DNA from: Dama dama
Lineage: Eukaryota > Chordata > Mammalia > Artiodactyla > Cervidae
Direction of reading: 5' to 3'
DNA length: 64,000 nucleotides
Assembly (NCBI RefSeq): GCF_033118175.1
Contig: NC_083695.1
Location: 31,699,607-31,763,606, forward strand
This document shows, piece by piece, positions 55,843-64,000 of this stretch; position 1 is the stretch's first letter, and each line of letters begins with the position of its first letter. A program made the translations under genes and the position numbers. The notes below the pieces were generated by a model that was not told where the DNA came from, ran no database searches, and saw only the letters and a program-made list of their open reading frames with translations.

Positions 55843-56654
55843 TTAAGTATCATGGAATTATGTTGAACTGAAGGTTACGGGTGGTGGATTTTAAAATAGA
55901 AGAAAAGCTTTAAAATTCAGAGGTTGAATAGAAACCTACATTGTATGTATGTAGGCTGTTCAAGCCTATGGAAGTATAAATTATGGGCCAAAACCTATCC
56001 TCTGCAACTCATGATCAATTCCTAATAAAGTTAGTTCATTTCATTTTATGCAATATAATAGAGTTGGCATTGTCAGAGGATCTTCATTTTTTAAAAATTC
56101 CTTGAAAATTAATTACTTCCTTATCACATTGCTAGTATAATTTCCCCCAATAGAGGCTGAAGTTGTTACTTCAGCAAAACATACCTATTATCCCCATTAA
56201 GTTAATGTCCAAGACAATCTGGAGATTGTGTGTGTGCTGTATTTACTATTGATAATTTTAAGACAAAATGAGAACAAATTTTTTTTAATCTATAACCTTT
56301 CATTCCTTTTTTTTTTATTTTAAAGAGGAGCAGTTAGTCTTAGCAGTATTTTTTTTAGTACTTAGTTACCAAAATATATATTGATGAGTTTTGCTTTCTG
56401 CTTCACATTTGTACCCAATTTGTGGCAACCCCTAACTTTGTGCAGTGTGTACTCAGCAGCTACAAATTGCTTCCATTTGCAACTACCTGCTGAGGTACTG
56501 TATCACCATTAGAAATTTGTCTACTATTAATGAGAGATACATTGCAAAAGGCCCGGAGTCATTACAAAAAGTACAGAAGTCTTTAAAGTCCCATAAGTCC
56601 CTCTGAGCCAGATGGCTTAGGTATCTAATCTCTAGTTGTAAATTAGTACAATGA
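55843..56654. other. Unassigned DNA
   Basis: There is a poly-T at 56309-56318. No repeat family is recognised in 56380-56640, which has a more even composition than its surroundings and no long frame. Confidence 0.35.
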
Positions 56655-56887
56655 GCTGTATGATAGTTAAGAGCCTGGGTTTTGGAGTCAGACAGGTCTA
56701 GGTTTCAAACAAAGCTTGAGTATTTACAAGCTGTTACCTTAAGCAAGTCACATAAGTTCTCCGAGCTTCATTGTTCTTATCTGGAAAATAGGAATAATAG
56801 TATTGTTTTGAGGATTAAACAAGATAATGCATGTCAAGCACTAGCAGTGCCTGGCATAAAATAAGTGCTCAGTAATTGTTAGTTATC
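56655..56887 (+). mobile_element. MIR SINE, nearly complete
   Basis: The match runs from 'gttaagagcctgggttttggagtcagacaggtctaggttt' (tRNA-like part) through 'aagcaagtcacataagttctccgagcttcattgttcttatctg' to 'cagtgcctggcataaaataagtgctcagtaattg'. It is the best-preserved MIR in this window. A Bov-tA has inserted at its 3' end. Confidence 0.85.
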
Positions 56888-56896
56888 ACTATTATT

Positions 56897-57110
56897 GGCC
56901 TCCCAAGTAGCTCAGTGGCAAAGAATCTCCTGCCAAGCAGGAGATGCATGTTCCATCTCTGGGTGGGGAAGATCCGCTGGAGGAGGAAATCGCAAACCAC
57001 TCCAGTATTTTTTGCCTGGGAAATCCCATAGACAGAGGAGTTTGGCAGGCTAGAGTCCATGGGGGTCACAAAATAGTCAGACACGACTTAGTGAGTAAAC
57101 AACAACAATT
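56897..57110 (+). mobile_element. Bov-tA SINE at the end of MIR
   Basis: The 9-bp repeat actattatt lies at 56888-56896 and 57111-57119. The body runs from 'ggcctcccaagtagctcagtgg' to 'cttagtgagtaaacaacaacaatt'. Confidence 0.92.
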
Positions 57111-57309
57111 ACTATTATTAACAACTGTTATTATTTCTTAGGCCACAATTATTTATTCATGATGAGTAGCAAATGGTTATATACCTCAAAAATGTAAATC
57201 CATCTTCCCCTAGATATAGAATTACTTTATTCTCTTCAGGTTGATTTCCCTTTTTTGACTATATTTTTCTTCTTGTGAGCAAACTTCATAATAGCTATAT
57301 AATTATATA

Positions 57310-57519
57310 GTTTAGTCACTCAGTCATGTCTAACTCTTTGCCACCCCATGGACTGTAGCCTACCAGGCTCCTCTGTCCATAGGATTTTCCAGGCAAGAGT
57401 ACTGGAGTGGGTTGCCATTTCCTTCTCCAGAGGATCTTCCTGATCCCAGGATCAAACCTGGGTCTCCCACATTGTAGGCAGATGCTTTACCATCTGAACC
57501 ACCAGGAAGTCCTAATATA
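57310..57519 (-). mobile_element. Bov-tA SINE with target duplication
   Basis: Reverse-oriented, with an exact 13-bp AT-only repeat, atataattatata, at 57297-57309 and 57520-57532. Confidence 0.93.
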
Positions 57520-57532
57520 ATATAATTATATA

Positions 57533-57885
57533 TTATATGGTAGTACCTAAATCAAGTATCAGGTTACAGGGAAACTCATGCTATGAATAAGGCTTGCTCT
57601 CTTGGAACCCGTTGGCTTTGAATCTGTTCTTGGCAAGAAGAGTGTTCTCTCTCTACACCCTGTGCTATTTTCTTACTGATGTTGATTAATTCAAAATATT
57701 TATTTTTTATATTTGGATGTTAGGTGGGTGCACTATTGCAATAGACATGGTTGGAGAGGTGAGTCTGCATTTGTCCTTAGTTTTAAATATGTATCAGCAA
57801 CTACTTCAATATTATGATAATGTCCAACTTCTTAGGAGGGATCTGCAGTCCTAGTCTCAGAGTTGACCACAGAAGCGGGGTTTTG
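57533..57885. other. Unassigned DNA
   Basis: No gene, tandem repeat or named interspersed repeat is recognised in these 350 bases. Confidence 0.35.
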
Positions 57886-57969
57886 ACCTGCTGCTGCCGC
57901 TAAGTCACGTCAGTCGTGTCCGACTCTGTGCGACCCCATAGACGGCAGCCCAACAGGCTCCTCTGTCCC
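57886..57969 (-). mobile_element. 5'-truncated Bov-tA2 SINE
   Basis: 'ctgctgctgccgctaagtcacgtcagtcgtgtccgactctgtgcgacccc' with 'gcagcccaacaggctcctctgtccctg' is the 3' part of a young-type tA2 copy in reverse. The head is missing. Confidence 0.85.
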
Positions 57970-58258
57970 TGCTACTATGCTGCAACTTGGAGCTTTAAAA
58001 TGAAGGAAATAGCACGAAAAGTCCAGAGAAAAGTGCCTGTTTACCTTTAAGCATTCATGGATCCATCTTCATCTGCAAAGTAACCTGATTTTGGAATTGG
58101 TTAGGAGCCAAAGATCAAGATACATGGCTGAATTTCAGGTGTGATTTGGTATATCGGCAGTAACGGGGCTTCACTAAATATGCCCAAAACATCTGCAGAC
58201 TCTTAAATTAGAATAATTCCTAATTAAAGTTGATAGTACATCTAAATCTTTTCTTATG
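57970..58258. other. Unassigned DNA
   Basis: Nothing recognisable lies between the truncated SINE and the CHR SINE. Confidence 0.35.
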
Positions 58259-58386
58259 GGAATTCCCTGGTGGTCCAGTGGTTATGTCTCTGCACTTTCA
58301 CTGCAGGCACCAGTGTTCAGTTCCTGATCAGGGAACTAAGATTCCCACAATCCACTGAGAACAGCTAAATAGAATAAAATAAATCA
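58259..58386 (+). mobile_element. CHR-type SINE
   Basis: The sequence begins GGGAATTCCCTGGTGGTCCAG and keeps 'gttcctgatcagggaactaagattccca', followed by an A/T-rich tail. Confidence 0.87.
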
Positions 58387-58679
58387 TTTCCTATTTAGAA
58401 TCTAATGAATTATAGGCATTTACCTCCTTTCATTCAATGTATGAAAGATTGAAAGTTACACAGTGACAGATGGAGAGCTTACTATGACTCACGGGAAGCA
58501 CAATAGGTCAGATATGTTTACATTTGTCTAACACAACAACTCAAGTTTCAACATGAGCTTTTGCAAAGTAAATCAACATTAGTATGTATTTTTTGCAACT
58601 GTTTTTAAAAATTGAACTTTAGTTGAGAATCTCAGGATGACTAATTTATATTAACCCTATTAATGAAAGTACAAATTGA

Positions 58680-58770
58680 ATGAAAGTATGAATTTGATTT
58701 CTGTATCCTTAGCACCTAGCACATACTTACACTGTTAATGCTGGTTTGATGAATTGTTGAGTGAATGAGA
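58680..58770 (+). mobile_element. L2 3' tail fragment
   Basis: 'tttctgtatccttagcacctagcacatac' followed by 'gatgaattgttgagtgaatgag' is the typical L2 3' terminus with its GAATGA-like end. Confidence 0.7.
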
Positions 58771-59184
58771 AAGAGAAATTGAAAAGGAGAAAAAGGAAGA
58801 AAGGAAGATGGTTGAATGAATGGATGTAGGATCATTTATCCCTCTTTTGAAGATACATAAATGATGAGTTAAAGTAATTCACTGATGAAAGTCAGATTGA
58901 CAATAAAATAAATATACCCAAGAGTTGCAGTCTAAAAATATTTACCTTCTTCCCCTCTCTCGTTAGGTCTTTTTAAAAGACATCAATACCCAATCCCCAC
59001 CCTCCACCCCATCCCAGTATTTTTAAAAGGTGATTCCAATGTGTAGTCAAAGCTGAGAATCACTGTGTTAGGAAACTATTTGTTATGTTCCTCAAGCTTT
59101 TAAAAAAAGAAGTGAAAAGATACATTTGCCAAAACTTGTTTACATTTTCCTTCCAAAGCTTTTAAAAATCACTGTTAGGTGTGT
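58771..59184. other. Unassigned DNA with a MER5A tail
   Basis: 59020-59068 ('aaaggtgattccaatgtgtagtcaaagctgagaatcactgtg') looks like the last 50 bases of a MER5A-type element. The remainder is unassigned. Confidence 0.45.
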
Positions 59185-59540
59185 TTGTGCTACCAAAAAT
59201 AAAGTCTTAGTCTGTTTGGTCTTCTGTAACAGAATACCATAGACTGGGTGGCTTAAACATCAAAACTTTATTTTTCACAGTTTTGGAGACCAAGATCAAG
59301 GTACCAACACATTAGGTATCTGGTAAGAACCACTTCTGGTTCATCAGTGGCTATCTTTTTGCTGTGCCCTTACATGGCAGAAGGGCCAAGGGAGCTCTCT
59401 GGGGTTTCTTTTATATAGAAATTAATGCAATTCATGAGATTCCACCCTCATGACCTAATCACCTCCCCAATCATATTGGGGATTAGGGTTCAACATATGA
59501 GTTGGGGATGAGGGGACAGAAACATTCAGTCTATAGTAGA
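59185..59540 (+). repeat. Ancient mammal-wide interspersed repeat
   Basis: 'ctgtaacagaataccatagactgggtggctta ... cacagttttggag ... gggagctctctggggtttcttttata ... cctcatgacctaatcacctccc ... aaacattcagtctata' is a well-known old mammalian repeat pattern. I cannot assign the family name with confidence. Confidence 0.7.
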
Positions 59541-60009
59541 CAGATACTAACAAGACACAAAACAGAACAAGATATTCTTGTTCTAACCATGTACCTTAAC
59601 CTATTGACCTGCAAAGGGAAGTTTATTGCTACTGTAGTCAACTGTAAAGATTTTTTTGCTTGAAATTAAATATGCACCACAAGATTAGTTTGCTCAGTGT
59701 CACTATAAGGGCAGGTTAAGTAAGATAAAAGTTAAAGCTCAAGGGTGCTATAGAACACCTTGGGGTGTGTCTAGATAATGCAATATTCTATTAACACCAA
59801 GGCACAAAAGCCCTTGTGTACTCTTCTTACTTGCTTATGCACCTCATGACTCAACTTGATTTCTTTTAAGAATAGGATCTTACTATGGTGTTCACAAACA
59901 AGCAAAAGGAAATAATCATATGAAAGTCAAGTTGGGTTTTCTTTTATCCCAACTATTGCAATAACATGTCCAGCCAGAGGCCAATTTCAGACTCATGTTT
60001 TAGAGTTGT
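59541..60009. other. Unassigned DNA
   Basis: I see no gene, tandem repeat or named interspersed repeat here. Confidence 0.35.
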
Positions 60010-60145
60010 TAATTATGTCTGAAAATATAAGATTCATGAGGGCAGGAATATTTTACTTTTTGTTTACTGCTCATCCCAATGAGATAGATTACTATGCATA
60101 TAGTACATAGTTGATGAATATTTTGTTGAATGAATAAGTATTATA
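60010..60145 (+). mobile_element. L2 3' tail fragment
   Basis: 'aagattcatgagggcaggaatatttta ... tgtttactgctcatcccaat ... acatagttgatgaatattttgttgaatgaataag' matches the L2 3' end. Confidence 0.75.
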
Positions 60146-60636
60146 GTTTAGGTATTGAATGATGATTTCCAATTCCAAAACACTGAAAAACTCTGGGAAC
60201 TCCTTTAAGAACTTCATTATTGTCACCATTATTATGAGAGTCTAGAATGAATGTTATAATGGGTGTTGTGTTATTTTAGTCCTTTTAGCATCACTTCCTC
60301 CTTCCTTCTTGAGATGGTATAATTCCTGTTTCCCTTTGGGGATCAAAATATTGTAGTCTCCTTCTCATCACTGGGCATAGGGGATGTACAATGACCAAGA
60401 CCTGTCCCATTGGAAAATGATTACATCCCTTATGCTCATTTCCCTCAACATTTTGGTTCCTAATCCAAGTCAAGACATTCAGCCTACCCTGACTTTCTGC
60501 TGGCACTAATCATGAAGATTATTTCTGTCTGCTGGAGTTGATTGTAGCTACAGTTTTTGAGTCTGGAGCCAGGGACAGTCATTTTCCCCACTTTGGTACT
60601 AGAACCTGTATGTAACAGTAAACCTGAGTATAAGTG
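60146..60636. other. Unassigned DNA
   Basis: The short minus-strand frames here (71 and 77 codons) show no domain; the second runs into a SINE. Confidence 0.35.
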
Positions 60637-60742
60637 ACATCGCTCAGTCCTGTCCAACTGTTTGCGACCCCATGGACTGTAGCCTACCAGGCTCCGAACA
60701 TGGGATTTTCCAGGCAAGAGTACTGGAGTGGACTGCCATTTA
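60637..60742 (-). mobile_element. Truncated Bov-tA SINE
   Basis: The Bov-A unit in reverse ('cgctcagtcctgtccaactgtttgcgaccccatggac ... agtactggagtgga') is without the tRNA-like head. Confidence 0.88.
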
Positions 60743-60801
60743 AGTCAATTAGAGGCAAGCAGAATTTAAAGATGGAGTGAGAAAACTTGTTTTCTCATCT
60801 C

Positions 60802-61096
60802 TGTCAGGGAATGTTTAACAGTTGGATTCCAGGTTGCTGTTTCCTATCTCTCTTGAACCCTCTGTTCCTTATCAGTCCATTGTGGGGGAAAGGAGCAGGC
60901 AAGCCTCTCCCAGGATCGAAATCAAAGAGGTGGGATGCTTGCATAGGATTTCCTTCATTAGCTTTTCCATTTGGTGAAAGGGATTGTTTATGACCCTCTT
61001 TTGATATGGATTGCCTTTTGGATTTATGGCCTCTATTGCTCTTTGCTTCCTTGGTAAACTTGTAAAGTCTGGTCTCTTGATCGTTATCTAAAGAAG

Positions 61097-61132
<36 letters not shown>

Positions 61133-61373
61133 TATATATATATACATACTCTTACAGAATTCAATAAAGCACCCTTGTTCCATCAGAGCTTGGGTACCCT
61201 TGCCTTTCTTTCTTTCTCTTTCAATCTTTCAGTCTATCTCTCTATTTCTGGCTGATTCCCTGGAGCGCAAAGGCCAGCAGCATAACCCAGGGAATATTAG
61301 CCTCTTTCCTTCTTTCACTTTCTTGTCGTCGACTCTGGACCACCAGGTTCCGGTACATTAAAGGACCCCAACA
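60802..61373 (+). mobile_element. Solo LTR, probably class II (ERVK-like)
   Basis: The unit begins TG at 60802 and ends CA at 61373. It has a near-identical 6-bp flank, catCtc-type at 60796-60801 and catcac at 61374-61379, matching at 5 of 6 bases. Six-base duplications fit class II (beta-retrovirus-like) ERVs. A poly(A) signal AATAAA is at 61163-61168. A (TA)n tract at 61099-61144 lies just upstream of it. U5 is pyrimidine-rich. No retroviral genes remain. Boundaries depend on the imperfect duplication. Confidence 0.65.
61099..61144. repeat. (TA)n microsatellite
   Basis: An AT dinucleotide tract of about 46 bases with one interruption (tagt), inside the LTR. Confidence 0.92.
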
Positions 61374-61399
61374 CATCACCAAAAACTCATACATACTAT

Positions 61400-62000
61400 T
61401 TTTAAGTAGAAATATCTTTGTTTTTTCTGATCATGAAAGTAATTAAATACTTATTGCAAAAAAGTCAGAAAATGTGAACAAAAGTTATATTGAGTTCAAC
61501 ATCCACAATCTTTTTTATATTCTCTCCATGCATATGTACAAATATTATTTTTTGTCTTATTTTAACTTTTTTTTTTTATTTTTTATTAGTTGGAGGCTAA
61601 TTACTTCACAACATTTCAGTGGGTTTTGTCATACATTGATATGAATCAGCCATAGAGTTACACGTATTCCCCATCCCGATCCCCCCTCCCACCTCCCTCT
61701 CCACCCGATTCCTCTGGGTCTTCCCAGTGCACCAGACCCGAGCACTTGTCTCATGCATCCCACCTGGGCTGGTGATCTGTATTTTTTGTCTTATTTTAAA
61801 CAAAAGTGAGACCCTATTTTCTATAAGCTTCTTTCATCAATTTATGTAGCATAAATATCTCTTCATGTCAATAAACATATTTACACCATTATTTTTAAAG
61901 ACTATATAACATTCCATTGCATAAGTTAATTATAATTTATTTAGCCACCTTTGTTGTTGCAGATAACTCTTAACTTTTTGGTTATTTTCTGAAAAAGCAC
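61400..62000 (-). mobile_element. Ancient L1 (L1ME-like), interrupted
   Basis: 61410-61565 and 61800-61990 follow the reverse strand of old L1 ('ctccatgcatatgtacaaat', 'ctatataacattccattgcat', 'aatttatttagccacc'). The young L1 at 61566-61779 splits it. Confidence 0.6.
61566..61779 (-). mobile_element. Young 5'-truncated L1 (3' UTR only)
   Basis: 214 bp of L1 3' UTR in reverse, with an exact 20-bp direct repeat at 61546-61565 and 61780-61799, the longest target duplication in the window. Confidence 0.96.
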
Positions 62001-62151
62001 TAAATCTTACATTGATTGATTCCTCATCACTTGCCCCTTATTCTAAATTTTTGTAACGTAATTCAAACTGTTGCACGTATTGATTGGGGTAGGTGAGGTG
62101 GAAATATTTTTTGAGCTGTAGAAAACATAGTAAGTAGTACTTTTGTAACCA

Positions 62152-62860
62152 TGAGATCTTTCTTACCAAATTTTAAGCTTACTAATTTCATAAAAATGAA
62201 GAGTAAGCTAAACTAAGCAGAACTCTATGGGGTCTTCCCAGGACCACCCCCTCCCCAAGGACACCTTCAGCTTTAGTTTCTTTGCTTTAGCACTGCTCTG
62301 AAGTGGCTCCTCTCTGCTTTAGCTCCTCTCTGAAGTAGTTGATGCACATTTCCTGAGTTGTTTTACAGATGCTAAACCCCCATTTCTTCTAAATGAAAGA
62401 AATCAACTACTTGATGAGCCCGAGTTCCCAGAGTTTTCAGTGTTTGGGAACTGGAAATCACCATTCAACACCTAAACTACAATACTTATTCATTCAACAG
62501 AATACTTATCAGATATCTACTGTGTGCATGGCAGTCTGTCTCACTGGGATGATAATGATAGGAATAATGTTAGAGACTGATAATATTAACCCTGTGACAC
62601 CGCTGTGTTACCTCACCATCAACCAATCAGAGAACTGTGCACAAGCTGATCACATACCCTAGGACACCCCTCCCTCACCTTCGCTTTAAAAAGGCTTTCC
62701 TTAAACCCACCTGGGAATTGGGGTGCTTTGAGTACTAACTACCTGGTCTCTTTTCTTGGTGCCCTACAATAAACATTGCAATTTCCTTCACCACAGCCCA
62801 GTGTCAGTAGACTGGCTTTATTGCATTCCAGCAAAAGGACCCAAGTTTGGTTCGGTAACA
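62152..62860 (+). mobile_element. Solo LTR of an endogenous retrovirus
   Basis: The 709-bp unit begins TG and ends CA, with the exact repeat taacca at 62146-62151 and 62861-62866. Promoter parts are a CCAAT box at 62623-62627, a TATA-like 'tttaaaaagg' at 62685-62694 and a poly(A) signal AATAAA at 62768-62773. U5 ends 'ggttcggtaaca'. The promoter layout looks gammaretroviral, whereas a 6-bp duplication is more usual in class II, so the class is left open. The 89-codon frame at 62393-62662 lies in U3 and is not a gene. Confidence 0.75.
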
Positions 62861-62866
62861 TAACCA

Positions 62867-63127
62867 TTATGTCCCTAGTGTTTAGTGCATCTCTTGGCTA
62901 GTTTCCAGATTTATGCAAAAAAGTTTACATAATGCCTGTTGTGTAATATTTTGGTACTGACTGTACCACTCTGTTGACTACCAAATCTCTAATTATAAGG
63001 GTGTGGTTATTTCATAGCATGAGTAAACCCAATTCCACAGCAGATACCATTTATGCTTTATTAAGATAACAAAGCAAGGCTAAGCAATCAGAAATTAAGT
63101 AATTACAAAGATCTAGAAAAAATATTT
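62867..63127. other. Unassigned DNA
   Basis: Nothing beyond AT-rich sequence is recognised between the LTR and the SINE. Confidence 0.35.
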
Positions 63128-63314
63128 GGGCTTCCCTTGTAGCTCAGCTGGTAAAAAATCAGCCTGCAATGCACGAGACCTGGATTCAACCCTGAGTTGG
63201 GAAGATCCCCTGGAGAAGGGAAAGGCTACCCACTCCCATATTTGGGCCTGGAGAATTCCATGAAGTCACAAAGAGTCAGATACAACTGAGCGACTTTCAC
63301 TTCACTTCACTTAG
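63128..63314 (+). mobile_element. Bov-tA3 SINE
   Basis: The sequence begins GGGCTTCCCTTGTAGCTCAG. It has the shortened tA3 middle ('gagaattccatgaagtcacaaag') and ends in a CACTT repeat tail (63298-63314). Confidence 0.93.
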
Positions 63315-63346
63315 GGAAATTATTAAAAATAGAATAAAGTGGAATT

Positions 63347-64000
63347 CAAGATGGTGGAGTAGAAGGACATGCACTCATCTGCAAGAACTCCAAAATTACA
63401 ACTCGCTGCTGAACAACCATCGATAGGAGACTGTTGGATCCCACCAAAAAAAAAAAAAAAAGATATCCTACGTCCAAGGGCAAAGGAGAAGCCCCAGCAA
63501 GATGTTAGAAGGGGCGATATCGCGTTTAGAATCAAACCCCATGTGGGCCAGAGACATTTGGAGGGCTCAAACAAACCTTGTGCACATCAGGACCCAGACA
63601 CCCCACAGAGACTGAGCTAGAACTGTGTTTGAGTGTCTCCTGCAGAGGTATGGGTCAGCAGTGGCCTGCCACGGGGGCAGGGGCTCTGGGTGCAGCAGAC
63701 CTGGTTATGGCATAAGCCCTCTTGGAAGAGGTCACCATTAATGCCACCATAGAGCTGCCAGAACTTACACAGGACTGGGGAAAAGACTCTTGAAGGGCAT
63801 AAACAAAACCTTGGGCACACCAGGACCCAAGAGAAAGGAGCAGTGACCCCACAAGAGACTGACCCAGACTTGCCCATGAGTGTCCAGGAGTCTCCAGTGG
63901 AGGCATGGGTCAACGGTGGCCTATTGCAGGGTTGGAGGCACTGTGTGCATGGAACCTTTTGAAGGAGGTCACCATTATCTTCATTACTTCCACAATAGTT
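63347..64000 (+). mobile_element. 5' end of an L1 (5' UTR), running off the window
   Basis: 'caagatggtggagtagaaggacatgcactcatct' is the start of a ruminant L1 5' UTR in forward orientation. The sequence continues through 'caccattaatgccaccatagagctgccagaacttacacaggactgg'. An A run is at 63447-63462. It contains an imperfect tandem repeat of about 233 bp. ORF1 would lie beyond the window. Minus-strand frames of 83-98 codons here are incidental. This L1 has an intact 5' end, so it could be full length. Confidence 0.85.

Noticed and set aside
7848..61799. Regularly recurring SINEs considered as a CRISPR-like array
   Set aside because: Spacing is irregular, both orientations occur, and each copy has its own target duplication; these are retrotransposons.

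Overview
This window looks like nuclear DNA from a ruminant, most likely a bovid. The evidence is its repeat content: BovB (RTE-type) LINEs, many tRNA-Glu-derived Bov-tA SINEs, CHR-type SINEs shared by whales, hippos and ruminants, the L1 family with the typical bovine 3' end, and several endogenous retroviral LTRs. Older mammal-wide repeats (MIR, L2, L1M, MER5A-type hAT elements) lie underneath. I cannot separate cattle, bison, buffalo, sheep or goat from the sequence alone. No bacterial, plasmid or viral gene organisation is present, and no intact protein-coding gene can be supported. Nearly all longer open frames fall in fossil transposon genes or are chance frames in repeats.

Layout. 1-5.4 kb: AT-rich DNA with a 5'-truncated L1, SINEs and a MIR. 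5.5-6.24 kb: a CpG island with GC boxes, an E-box, an ETS site and, on the minus strand, a strong splice donor; this is the only region that looks like a gene promoter. 7-14.4 kb: SINEs, a class-uncertain LTR of about 1.2 kb split by a SINE, and old L1 3' UTR. 14.7-21.1 kb: a double hairpin, a nearly full-length BovB whose 5' half is inverted (twin priming), and an L2 holding a solo class I LTR with a perfect 4-bp target duplication. 21.1-27.5 kb: mostly unassigned DNA with old L1 pieces. 27.9-29.2 kb: a complete but dead mariner with both terminal repeats. 32.9-36.0 kb: an L1 nested in an older L1 and itself interrupted by two BovB fragments. 37.1-39.0 kb: two SINEs beside a BovB that carries a third. 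40.9-48.5 kb: a nearly full-length L1 on the minus strand, with 5' UTR, ORF1 and ORF2 relics and a target duplication. 49.5-53.5 kb: three younger, 5'-truncated L1 insertions with perfect target duplications. 53.6-63.3 kb: MER5A-type copies, SINEs, L2 tails and two more solo LTRs. 63.35 kb to the end: the start of another L1 5' UTR that runs off the window.

How the parts work together: there is no operon or pathway. The region is best read as a stratified record of insertions, in which target-site duplications give the order of events (old L1/L2/MIR, then mariner and CHR, then BovB/Bov-tA/LTRs, then young L1). I found no sign of a novel biological system. The points most worth checking are the CpG-island promoter, the twin-primed BovB, the retroviral LTRs with recognisable enhancer or promoter parts, the Hsmar1-like mariner, and two unexplained small structures (a double hairpin near 14.8 kb and a TTCTAGAA cluster near 53.6 kb).
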